In this document: one piece after another, positions 43,606-54,636 of the stretch
Layout of the letters: each line of letters starts with the position of its first letter
Numbering within the stretch: the stretch's first letter is position 1
Source of the DNA: Miscanthus floridulus
Lineage: Eukaryota; Streptophyta; Magnoliopsida; Poales; Poaceae
NCBI RefSeq assembly: GCF_019320115.1
Contig: NC_089591.1
Location: 20,128,502 to 20,192,501 of the forward strand
Length of the DNA stretch: 64,000 nt
Direction of reading: 5' to 3'
Notes under the pieces: model-generated
What the model was told of the DNA's origin: nothing
Databases searched by the model: none
What the model saw: only the letters and a program-made list of their open reading frames with translations
Translations under genes and position numbers: made by a program

Positions 43606-46600
43606 TGCCTCGACATGTTGGCTACATCAATTGCACTTTGGTGAGGGCGTTTTGCCTTTTTCCCCTCTCACTGGAACCTCGGCCGCCATGGCCGCCTCCA
43701 CGGCAAGCTTGCCACCGCTCGGCTCACATGCGCCTTTCTTCCGATTGTTGGTGTTAGAGCTTGGTTAGGATAGGTATTAATTTGTGTTAAGACATTACCT
43801 CCGTTGGTGGTCTCACCGGCACAGAACACGATGACCCACGTCGCCGCATTCTGACCTCCGCACCACCGCGCCGTGGCCATGCTTCGTCGGAGCTTTTCGT
43901 TAGGCTTGTGTAGTTGAAATAGCATCACTAGGTCACCATGATGCTGTTGCGTGCCTCACCTGGTTTCGCCATGGCCAGAGATGGCCGGCACACTATAGAG
44001 CAGCGCCGCCGTGCCGCCATGGCCGGCGATGAGCCCGCTCCGCCATACCTGCACGGCCACCACCTAGACCATCCGACGCGGTTTGAGTAGTAGATCATGT
44101 TGGTGCCCTTGGCCTCGCCGGAAAGCTCACCGGCGATGAGCCGTGCAACCAGCATCGAGAATCGCCGCCTGCTCTGTTTTGTCTCACTGACTGATGGGGT
44201 CCACTGACTAGCGGGCCCGGGTCGTCAGTGACTGTAGTGTAGTAGGCTAGTTCATTTATTCCTATTTTTGTGTATAACTTTGGAAATTGATAAGTTGAGC
44301 TATAGAGATCCAAAATTTGTGAACCAAATTTTGTAGTGTTCCTTAGGAAGTTTAGTATTTATGAAAAATATGATATTAGCATTTGTAGTAGAATTTCTGG
44401 AAGATTTAAAATGAAACTTGAAATGTGTTTTTAAATTATGTAAACTTGTTTATTTTATATCTAGAGTTCCTGTGCTCCAAACATTATGAAATTTTTGTGG
44501 TGAGCTGTTTTTGACAAGTATAAGCTCTGGTAAAAATTTGAGGGTCAGTGCAAGTATGGATTTGTAGTTATAGATTTTCCTTTTATAATTAGGTGATCCT
44601 TGTATGAATTTTTATAAATTATTTAGGAATCCAATATTCATGAAATTTGTTGGAGGTTGTCCTAGTACCATATGGATGCTAAGACAAATATAAAATTTGT
44701 TGCTTGACACTTTTCACTAAGGTTTTCTATTTATGCTATTTTAAACCTTTCTGCCTTGTCATTTTTGCAAAGGATGTTTTACTTGGTAAAATGGCATGAA
44801 ACTTTTATAGTAGTCTATTGGTAGCACTAGTAAGTCCACTGTAAATTTTTGAGAATTTATGATGCATATTTGGTATATGTTTATTATTTACTCTAATTAT
44901 TTAATTAAAATAAGAAAGGCATTGAAATAATTAGATTGTGATTAAGCATGATGTTTTCTATGGTTCTTATGGTGCATAGTAACTGTTGATGTCAATTGTA
45001 AAGTTTAGAAGCCATTGGTTGTATACAAATAGCTAATTATCGCTTTATCATTCAAATACAGTACTACATGTATAGTTTTGATTGTGTGGATGATTTCATA
45101 TGGATAATGGTCCCTACTGTAAAACTTGTTAATAACAAAGTTGTAGATAACCTACTAATCTACCCTGTGTTAAATTGTCACAGCCATAGGACTTAGGGTT
45201 TTTGAGTTCTAGCTGTTTCAATTTTGCTGTCCAAAAGGTTTACTTTCTGGATAGATTTGATTGAATGATTTGTTTTCCCAATTTAACTCTTGAATCACAG
45301 TGAGAGTATTAAAGGAGAGTTGTAGATAATTTTATAACCTTTCTAGAAAGTCCAAGATCACAACATTTGGATAAGTAGAACTTCAGTTATGAGTAAAATG
45401 AGTAGCTGCTGTTTTGTGATATAGTAGATGCATTGTTGAAGTAGTTAATTAAATAATCAAGAAGAGATATGCACATACTCAGTACAACATGATGCACTTG
45501 TTATTACTTCAGCACCATGATGTTAAGAATACATACAAGAATGCATTCATCATGTATCATCATATTATACTTGTCAGCATGTATGCATTCGCAATATCTT
45601 ATGCCATACTCATGCATCTAGGATCGACAGAGGAGATAACATTGCTAGGAGTGCAACGAAGGAGAGGAAGGGGACCAGCAGGAGATTCCTCAAGCCATAA
45701 CTCCCGAAGAAGAGGAGCAGAACCTAGAAGAGCTTCCGGAGTGCCCTGATCACCGCCCCACTTCCTTTCTGAAAGGCAAGCCCCTAGAGCATTCTAAGTC
45801 TCCTAGTATTTTACAAAATATTACTCAAGTCCTTATGATTGATGCATTAGGTTATAAGAGTTGATTGGAACCACTTGATGCACATAAATTCCCTTGTCCA
45901 GATATATACACCTTTAACCCTATGTAGGTCCTAGGATCGAATATATGCTTAGCCATGCTTAGACCTGGTAGAAGTCGAGGGATTTCCTGTCACCTGCGAG
46001 ATATAGTTGGATACCGAAGCATGGTTGGCTATATTTGCTATCGTGGAAAAGAACCATGGGGTAATATAAATCGAGGCCAGGGGGAGTCTATATGTAGGTT
46101 GACTCATGTGATTCCATCTATGCCGATCAAGGACCATACCGTTGTTGGAACTTCTGACAAGATTGAACGCATGCCTATCACTTAGCTGGTCGGATAACTC
46201 GTTCCAACCGTGAAGCCGAGTAGCTCAACTCAGGCTGGGCCCTATTCTGTTGTGCGCTCCTTGCAGGGAGCTAGACTGAGCCCAAGGGCAGGCTAGGCCT
46301 AAACGTCCTAGCATTTGGTGTCCCCGATTATGCGGTGTGGTACGAACCCATGAAATGTGTACCTGAGATTGTACCAAAGGTGACCTAAGGCGACTAATGA
46401 TCTGATCTACCTAGGTTTGTGTTAGGAATAAATTCCCAGCTGGTTGAAATTGATTCGAATCGCCGTCTCTCCCGGATAGTGAGAAACTTGGCTAGCTCTA
46501 GCATCGTAGTAACTGTATTATGGAACATGATGGTTCGAATGAATATGGAATTACAATACCTGCTATGGTTACTATTGTATGCTATTAAAATGATATACCA

Positions 46601-47259
46601 CATGTTTGGCACAGGATAGTTGCTAATTTAGAGATGGATAGTCATAATTAACTTGATAATAGAATTATAATTGTATAATTTAGTTAATTGCTTTTTATGC
46701 AAAATGTTGTCAAGCTACATCCACTTATACAGCCTTGCATGATCCTTGGAGTCATTTTATTTTTAGTTTATCATGGGTAAGTCTAGCTGAGTACCTTCTT
46801 GTACTTAGGGTTTATTTCCCATTGTTGCAGATGGCACTGTGTATCATGGTTATTGCAAGAGTTGCTTCTATCCCGCTATGGATGAGGAGTAAGCCTTGGG
46901 CAGGCTTCTTTATTAATCCCTCTACATGCTTTTGTGGACTATGATAGTATGTTGGCACTGTATTAAACTATGTTGGAAACTTTACTTTCAAACTTAATTT
47001 GCTTCCGCTTTTATCCATTAAACTTAGTTTGTAATAACTTTGTTTCATACTCTGATGATGGAAATGTATCTATGAACTTTATGTAATATGTGACATGTAT
47101 GTTGAATCATGTACGATCTTGGTTGTTGTAAATCGTTTATCGAGACCCATCGTGGTACTCAACGAACTACCGGGTTTATATGGGTTCAAGTATGACAGTG
47201 CGACTGCTTGCGGGCTACCATTGTACTTGTACTCTTATAAATTGGTCGATTCTACGACA
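43606..47259 (+). repeat. Element C 5' LTR, second part
   Basis: Resumes at tgcctcgacatg and ends ..gattctacgaca, followed by the PBS. It includes a GC-rich block (43606-44220), an AT-rich part with ~170-180-bp degenerate periodicity (44290-45400), and a 250-bp segment (45381-45630) absent from the 3' LTR. A TATA-like tttatatggg lies near 47175. Confidence 0.92.
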
Positions 47260-47261
47260 GC

Positions 47262-47274
47262 TGGCATCAGAGCA
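47262..47274 (+). promoter_or_regulatory. Element C primer-binding site
   Basis: tggcatcagagca begins two bases after the 5' LTR end and matches the initiator-Met tRNA type of plant PBS with one change. Confidence 0.9.
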
Positions 47275-48542
47275 AGATTCAACATTAATTATCACATGTG
47301 TATTTAAAACAAAAGTTTTTGTTTCCCAAAACCTTTTCTAGCAACTGATAGCTATATAAATAGGTATTTGAAATCTGAAGTGTGCCAGTGATCACTTTCC
47401 TTATGCCCAAATTAAGGACAATTATGTGGCTATTTAAGTACTAACATGGGGGTTTTTACTTTCGTCATCCATACAGGCGTGCTATTGTATGGATGCCATT
47501 CATTTGAATGGTAATGTATAGGATCAAATGCCTCTATGCCAAGGTAAGTTGATGAGTGGCATGACCGCAAGATGTGAGCAGTGCGGTCGAGGAGAGTTAG
47601 CTTTGGTACGACTATGTATGCATGCTTGCATGTGTATGTGGTGCGTATTTAATTGTGGGTATAAACTGTTATCGGGTAGCTTTGATATGGAAGTATATGT
47701 ATGGGTATACATATATGGAAGTATTTAGATTTACATTCTGCATATTTAATTATGAGTTTGGGATGAAATGAAACTTTTAGTGCAGGTACACTAACAACGA
47801 AACAGTGTAGCTCGACTAGTTACGCTATATATGAGAGAACATATGTATGCCACCGTGTCTACCGTTAGAAATAATTTTTCCTAAGTTTGTGAGGACGTAT
47901 GGAATGAGCATGCATCATGATAATTATCATTCAAATAATTACATTGTTCCTCCCCTTATAAATTTCTTACTCAGTTATGTAACTCTTATCCATTATGGCC
48001 TTATCTCACACAAAATTGTACATGTTGATGGTATAGATGGCAGCACTAGCTGGATTGAGAATTTCCTGATGGTTTTCGGAACGCCTACACTACTAGTGGA
48101 GAGCTTTGCACTTTGTGGGGTACCATGAACCAGCCCCTTTATCATTAGGAATGAAGAGTACTTGGAGGGACAACCATGGTACTGAGGTGCGGCTAACTAT
48201 ACCAGCCCAGCACCTAAGCACCCTTCTAGCAAGAGTGGAAGGCAGAATCGGAAGGGAAAACTCTTTTGGAGGCTGCCCAAGTAGTGGCCTTTGAGGTTTT
48301 GAGTCAAATCTGCCAGTAAGCATGGGGATGCACTTACCGATAGTGCAGCGAGTATGTTTCCTTGGGTGGATCCAGTCCACCACAATATGGGAACAACGCA
48401 ACCAAAATGCATTGATCTGAGATCGGGATGAGTAGGGCAAACAACTCTAACCCTGCTATGAGTGCCATGTTTGCCATGATGAAGATGTTTTGTGCACGCT
48501 AGGACACCTAGGGATTTCTAGTAGAAATCATACACCACTTGC
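47275..48542 (+). other. Element C 5' leader, noncoding
   Basis: The first ~680 bases are shared with element B's leader and, in part, with element A's. No supported ORF starts before the coiled-coil ORF at 48543. Near 48115-48420 several blocks are open but interrupted, and may be a decayed 5' extension of that ORF. Confidence 0.6.
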
Positions 48543-49108
48543 ATGGACAAGCTCATGAGAGCTGAAGCCACACAATGCAAGCTCAAGAAGTGTGTGCGTA
48601 AGCAAAAGAAAGCCGCAAGTAAAGCCCGATGGGAATCTGACCAAGCTTATGCAGCTTTAGGCACTCTCCATGCCCAAATGGAGCAAGTGGATCAACAGAG
48701 AGCAACAGCCCTAAGAAGCAAGAGCTAATGATCAAGCGTTACTTGCAGGACTACTGGGAGTAGTTGGAGGCCGCCCGTGCTGAGGTGTCCATAGCTAGAT
48801 GCTAGCGAGATGCAGCAGAAAACCATGCCACTGTAGTAAGGATAGAAAGGGATAGGCACCGTGACATGAGTAACGCCCAGGACCATGCCGAAAGGGGCTT
48901 ACGTCAGCAGCTTGCACAGGCTCAACTTCAAGTGATGAACCTTCAGCATGAAGTGCACTATTTGAATAACCAGCTGAACCCAATCCTTGATGGGGAAGAA
49001 GATGGTCCAAATATGGAGGAAGATGAGGACGAGGAAGAGGAAGAAGTGGAGCCTGAGGAAGGAGATGATCCTATCTCTGACCTCGATAGTGATCATGATG
49101 AGGATTAG
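48543..49108 (+). pseudogene. Element C leader ORF: coiled coil with acidic tail
   Basis: A 61-codon piece (48543-48728) begins MDKLMRAEATQCKLKK and is followed by heptad-like Ala/Gln/Glu/Arg sequence. After stops near 48728-48800, the second piece (48866-49108) has LRQQLAQAQLQVMNLQHEV and LNNQLNPILDG, then an almost purely acidic tail of about 40 residues ending DSDHDED. Both are clearly one former protein of roughly 190 residues. No known retroelement domain is present. The same protein is decayed in element A at the same place. A role in RNP formation or nuclear targeting is only a guess. Confidence 0.75.
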
Positions 49109-49478
49109 ATCACTTAGTACTTAGTAGAAGTGCTTAATGTATCATCGTTGGTTATGTAATGGACTTGTAGTTTGAATTTGGTATTGGGGATTGGACTATC
49201 ATGTAATATTGTTATTTGCATGACTATCGCACGTTTAGTTAAATGCTAATGCAAATGCCAGTTGATTTATCAGAGATCATGATTTGAATATTAACGTGCT
49301 ATGAGCCCGATAAGTGATCAAATTGGTGGTGTCATATTGCGAGAATGAATTATTATGCCTCTATTTTTATTGTACTGAATTTGAGATTGTCTCTAGTAAT
49401 TTTAGTTTGGCATGATTATAAATTCATATGCAATCTTTTGACATTAAACAATAATCGCTTATTGTTGCAACTTCGCAG

Positions 49479-51266
49479 ATGACTCGCACCCACGCAGGAG
49501 CTAGTAGCAGCCATGATGGCAACGGTGATGACTTACCATCACCACCGCCGCCAGTCTGCTCAGGAGTTCTTTGCCCAATTCTTGGGAAGCCAAAGGACAA
49601 TGGAGGAAGCTCTACGCCTCATCAGCACAGAACACCGCTTGTGGCCACCCACAACAACAAGGGCCTCGAGCCAAATCAGCACAGTACCTTCAAGGAATTT
49701 CTAGATACAAAGCCTCCTATCTTCAAGGAGGCTAGAGGAACCACTATAGGCAGACGAGTGGCTCAACACCATTGAGCAGAAGTTTCATCTGCTAAGAGTC
49801 ACCAAGCATCTGAAGGCTGAGTATGCGTCCCATCAGTTGTAGGGACCAGCAGGGATTTCGTGGACACATTTCTTGTCCTCTCTACCTGCTCATGCACAAG
49901 TAACATGGGAGCAGTTCAAGTTGGCTTTTCGGGGACATCATATTCCCCCAGGCCTAATGCGCATGAAGGTGGCTGAATTTATGAGGCTCACACAGGGGAC
50001 AAAGACCCTCATAGAATATATGCACGCAGTTCAGTAACCTGTCTAGGTATGCTCCAGGTTTTGTGGATACCGAGGAGAAGAAGATAGAGAGCTTCAAGCA
50101 GGGTCTTGGCACAAAGCTGATGAAGACCATGGCCAATTCCAAGTGCACCACTTACAATGAGTTTATTAATGATGCTTTGACCCAGGAAAACCATAATAAC
50201 ATGCATGCAGGCAGCTAAGGGTCGCAAGAGGGCATTTGAGGCAGGTGCCTCCAGCAGGGGCAAAGCCAGGATAAAATGTTACCTGGGTCGGTCCGAATAT
50301 AGTACTTGGAGCAACTCCAAGAGTACCCTATTTTTTTTTCAAAAACATAGTGTTTTTCAACTCTAAAAAAGGTATTGGGAGAAGAATGAAGGTCATCTCT
50401 AATAGTTTCTAATAAACCACTTTCACAAAATCAAATTTTAGTCCCACAAGGATTTTTTTTGTGATATCTTTTTTTCATGAGCAGATCGATGAAGTTTACC
50501 TCGTCATAGGTCGGTGGCAGCGAAGATCTTTTAGGCCCCATTTGGTTTTAGGAATCGTGAGGAATTAAAAAATAATCTAATAATAAAATAGAAAGCACTT
50601 TCTAATAATAAAACACTCCCTAAATTATATAAGCTACAAATCATGAACCTGAGAGCTCTAAAATGATGAGGACACGAAATGGATATGGACCGAGGAGGAG
50701 CGAGTAGAGATAGAAACTAAACCATCAATCGGTGCAAAGGCCAACCGTGCTTGATGCACGTCAATGAACTGGGCTATTACTTTAGTGGGCGCTTGTCATC
50801 TGGGTTGACTGCAGCTTGCCAGCTACTGTGTTCGGTGCGCTGGGGTCAAATTATTTTTTTGCTAGGGTCTGCACCGGTAAAAATTCATAGAGTACCTATG
50901 GGCTAGCCGAGTCATTGAGGTCTACCGACCCCGATGGCACAATGTAGCTCCACCCCTGGCCTCTGGATCTTCATAGTCCAGAGCTCCTATAATAGCTAGG
51001 CCATAGTTCCTATAATAGCTAGGCCACAGTTCGGTCCACCTACACCCAAGTTTAGGCCTCCACCCCCAAAAGCTCAGAACGGCAGGCCTCAGAAAGCGTT
51101 CCGTAAGGCATTCACTATTGCCTTACCCAAAGGAAATGGCAGTTAGGGAAGCTCCACAGGACCTTGGAGTAATCAACCCTGTTTCAACTGCAATCAAGTG
51201 GGGCATTGGGCCAAAGAATGCCCCCACCCAAAGAAGAATGGCAACCAGAATTAGAACAATAAGAGG
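49479..51266 (+). pseudogene. Element C gag with CCHC knuckle (broken, interrupted by a hAT element)
   Basis: An ATG at 49479 starts MTRTHAGASSSHDGNGDDL with a Pro-rich stretch, the same opening as element A's gag. The core follows in shifted frames: KAEYASHQL, VTWEQFKLAFRGHHIPPGL and MRLTQGTKTLIEYMHA (49815-50030). A 704-bp hAT-type insertion (50255-50958) then breaks the gene. The knuckle CFNCNQVGHWAKEC is at 51180-51221. Gag would form virus-like particles and bind RNA. Frameshifts, a TAG near 49841 and the insertion make it non-functional. Confidence 0.88.
50255..50958. mobile_element. Non-autonomous hAT-type element (704 bp)
   Basis: Starts caggggcaaagcc and ends agctccacccctg, matching the CAGGGGCGGAGC-type termini of grass hAT elements as imperfect inverted repeats. 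Flanked by gcctccag (50247-50254) and gcctctgg (50959-50966), an 8-bp duplication with two changes. It interrupts element C's gag, and element A's gag continues without it. There is no transposase ORF; the AT-rich interior has T and A runs. Confidence 0.9.
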
Positions 51267-51296
51267 CAGGCAAACTCAAGGGCACATCTGGGATAC

Positions 51297-51720
51297 GTGC
51301 ACTATACCGCTATTGAGGAAGTGCCTGCAGGAGAAGTTGTCACGGCTAGTATGTTTCTTATCAACAAGCATCCCACTATTGTTTTATTTGATTCGGGAGC
51401 TTCTCATTCATTTATGAGTCAAGCATTTGCATCTAGACATGATCAGAAAATAATTGAAGTAAGCAAGGGTGGTTATAATATAAGTTCAGCAGGGCTACTA
51501 TTTCTACAAATAAGATAGTAAAAAATGTGCTCATCTCTATACAAGGGAGGGAGTACACAACGGATTTGATATTATTGCCCGGGTTATCAATAAGTGTAAT
51601 CTTAGGCATGAATTGGATGAAGGATTATGGTGTTCTCATTGACACTAGAACTCGTACTATTATGTTGAGAGAACCCAAGGGAGGGAATGCTTTTCTAGTA
51701 CCACTCTCCTGAAATTTTGA
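51297..51720 (+). pseudogene. Element C aspartic protease
   Basis: Opens MHYTAIEEVPAGEVVTASMF and has the retropepsin motif VLFDSGASHSF (Asp at 51390-51392), later ISVILGMNWM and the DTRTRTIML segment. A frameshift near 51500 splits it. Unlike element A's copy, the DSGA motif is intact. In life it would mature the polyprotein. Confidence 0.88.
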
Positions 51721-52534
51721 ACTCCAACATTTAGCTTGTGCTATCCAAACCACTACCCTTTGTGATATCCCCGTGGTTTGTGAGTTTCCAGATGTATTTC
51801 CAGAGGAGTTACCAGGTTTACCACCTGATAGGGATGTGGAATTTAAGATTGAGTTACATGATCTTTAGACAAATGAGTTAGCAGAACTTAAGATTCAGTT
51901 ATAGGATCTATTGGACAAGGGTCTTATTCAACCTAGTTCATCTCCATGGGGCTGTCCAACATTGTTTGTGAAAAAGAAGGACAAGTCCTTGAGAATGTGT
52001 GTGGATTATAGGCCACTCAATGCTATGACTATTAAAAACAAATACCCATTGCCTCGCATCGACATCTTGTTCGATCAGTTGGCAAAGGCAAAGGTATTCT
52101 CCAAGATTGACTTGAGATCAAGCTATCATCAGATAAAGATCAGGCCAGAGGATATACCTAAGACTGTTTTCTCCACTAGGTACAGCTTATATGAGTATTT
52201 GGTTATGTCTTTTGGACTAACAAATGCTCCTACCTACTTCATGTACCTGATGAATTCAGTATTCATGCCCAAGCTTGACAAGTTCATGGTCGTGTTTATC
52301 GATGATATATTGATTTATTCGAAGAACGAGGCAGATCATACAGAACATCTAAGGATTGTTCTATCCAGATTGAGGGAGCATAAGCTATATGCAAAATCTA
52401 GCAAGTGTGAATTTTGGTTGAGCAAAGTACCTTTCCTAGGTCATATCTTATCAAGAGATGGAATCTCTGTAGACCCATCAAAAGTACAGGAGGTCATGAA
52501 TTGGAAGGCCCTGACTTCGGTTCATGAAGTTTAG
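51721..52534 (+). pseudogene. Element C reverse transcriptase
   Basis: Upstream linker [15 protein letters not shown], then [63 protein letters not shown] and the catalytic FIDD at 52295-52306, then [18 protein letters not shown]. From 51911 to 52534 the frame is open for 207 codons, the best-kept part of the element. Stops at 51866-51868, 51902-51904 and 52532-52534 (all TAG) bound or break it. At 51902 element A keeps Gln. Confidence 0.92.
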
Positions 52535-53050
52535 AGTTTTCTAGGGTTAGTAGGATATTATTGTTGTTTTATTCCAGATTTCTCAAAGATAGCTAAGCCC
52601 ATGACCAGACTACTTCAAAAAGATGAGAAGTACAAATGGACACCAGAATGTGAAGCAGCTTTTCACACCCTCAGAACTTTGTTAACTACAGCGCCTGTCT
52701 TAGCACAATCCGACATTGAGAAGCCTTTCAATGTATTTTGTGATGCATCAGGTATAGGTTTGGGGTGTGTGCTTATGTAAGAAGGAAGAGTTATTGCATA
52801 TGCTTCTCAATAGTTGAGAAAACATGAAGTCAACTACCCCACACATGATTTAGAACTTGCAGCAGTTGTTCATGCATTAAAGATATGGAGACATTACTTG
52901 TTGGGCAATGTATGTCATATATATACTGACCACAAAAGTCTCAAGTATATCTTTACCCAACCAGAGCTGAACATGAGACAGCGAAGATGGCTAGAACTGA
53001 TTAAGGATTACAATTTGGAAGTGCATTACCATTCAGGGAAGCCAATGTAG
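52535..53050 (+). pseudogene. Element C RNase H
   Basis: Connection segment SFLGLVGYY, then the RNase H-like core VFCDASGIGLG (about 52735-52767), [29 protein letters not shown] and [15 protein letters not shown]. It degrades the RNA strand of the RNA-DNA hybrid during reverse transcription. Stops at 52778-52780 (TAA) and about 52812 (TAG) break the frame. Confidence 0.88.
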
Positions 53051-53066
53051 TAGCCAATGCACTTAG

Positions 53067-54600
53067 TTGGAAAGCTCACTACAAACTATGGAAGTACTAT
53101 TGGAAGATGGATTCAATTTGTTATATCCTGCTGTACTGCACAATATCACTATCAGTTGTTCACTTGAGGGCAAAATCATAGAACTGCAGCAGATAGATGT
53201 AGGTATAAGTCACATCAAGAGAAAGATGCAAGAGCAAGAAACCAAACATTTCAGATTGGATGAAAAGGGTGTACTATGGTTCGAGGACCGACTTGTGGTA
53301 CCAAAAGACCATGAGCTTAGAAATCAAATTTTAGATGAAGCTCATTCGTCCAAATTATCTATCCATCCGGGTAGTAGCAAGATGTACCAAGATTTGAAAA
53401 CCCATTTCTGGTGGACTAAGATGAAGAAAGAGATCGTAGCCTATGTCGCTAGGTGCGACAACTACAGCAGAGTAAAAGCTGTTTATATGAAATCTGTCGG
53501 ATTACTCTAGCCATTGCCTATTCCAAGTTGGAAATAGAAAGAAATCAGTATGGACTTTATCACAGGCCTTCCAACGACACCGTAAGGTCACGATTCAATA
53601 TGGGTTATTGTAGATCGTCTCACCAAGTCAGCACATTTTATACCGGTTCACACAACATATCACATGGGGAAGTACGCTGAGTTGTACATTTCTCAGATTC
53701 TAAGTCTATATGGTATACCCAGGACCATAATCTCAGATTGAGGACCATAGTTTATAGCTTGTTTCTGGGAACAATTGCACTAGGCTTTGGGAACTAAGCT
53801 AATCAGAAGTTCGGCATACCATCCACAAACTTCAGGACAGACAGAGCAAGTGAACCAAATCTTAGAAGATTTGCTAAGAGCTTGTGTTATATCTTCCAAG
53901 GGTTCATGGGAGAAATGGTTACCTTTAGCTGAGTTCTCCTACAACAACAGTTATCAAGCAAGCATCAAGATGGCTCCGTTTGAAGCCTTGTATGGCAGAA
54001 AATGTAGAACTCCATTGAATTGGATTGAGCCCGATGAAAGGAGATACTTTGGTATTGACTTTGTCAATGAAGCTGAAGAGCAAGTGCGTATTATCCAATA
54101 GCATATGAAGGCAGCTCAATCTAGACAAAAGAGTTATGCTGATAAAAGAAGAAGACCACTAACTTTTGAAGTAGGTGACTATGTATACTTGAAAGTATCA
54201 CCCATGAAAGGGGTGAAGAGATTTGGAATGAAAAAGAAGCTTGCGCCTAGATATGTAGGATCATACCAGATTATGGAACGGAAAGGAAATGTCACTTATA
54301 AGTTACAACTTCCACCAGAGATGAGTGCAATATTTGATGTCTTCCATGTTTCTCAGTTGAAGAAATGTCTTCGTGTACCTAAAGCTATTGCACCCACCAA
54401 CATGAAGCTTCAACCGGATTTGACCTATGAAGAAAAACCAATCCAAGTGTTAGAAGAGATGGAAAGAGTAACACGAAGTAAGATCCTTAAGTTCTATAAG
54501 GTGGTGTGGAACAATCACAGTGAACAAGATGCTACATGGGAATGAGAGGATTATTTACGAGAGGTTTATCCCGCCTTTTTCCAAGAATGGTAGGTCTTCC
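53067..54600 (+). pseudogene. Element C integrase with chromodomain-like tail
   Basis: The N-terminal zinc-binding region has HSSKLSIHPG and the pair CDNYS where relatives have a second Cys, so that motif is damaged. The catalytic core follows (SRFNMGY and SSHQVSTFYT in a shifted frame, then SSAYHPQTSGQTEQVN at 53811-53860). Next come NNSYQASIKMAPFEALYGR, GDYVYLKVSPMKG and DVFHVSQLKKCL. The end, KFYKVVWNNHSEQDATWE to 54545 and, past a TGA, EDYLREVYPAF, is chromodomain-like. Stops include TAG at 53748-53750 and TGA at 54543-54545 and 54612-54614. It would insert the cDNA into the genome. Confidence 0.9.
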
Positions 54601-54620
54601 AAATCTTAGGATGAGATTTT

Positions 54621-54636
54621 TATAAGGGGGAGGGGC
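54621..54636 (+). promoter_or_regulatory. Element C polypurine tract
   Basis: tataagggggaggggc abuts the 3' LTR. In the pol frame the LTR's first bases supply the stop codon (CTG TAA), so pol would end inside the LTR. Confidence 0.9.

Noticed and set aside
50325..50470. T- and A-runs as a LINE or SINE poly(A) tail
   Set aside because: They lie inside a hAT-type element defined by its termini and an 8-bp duplication.
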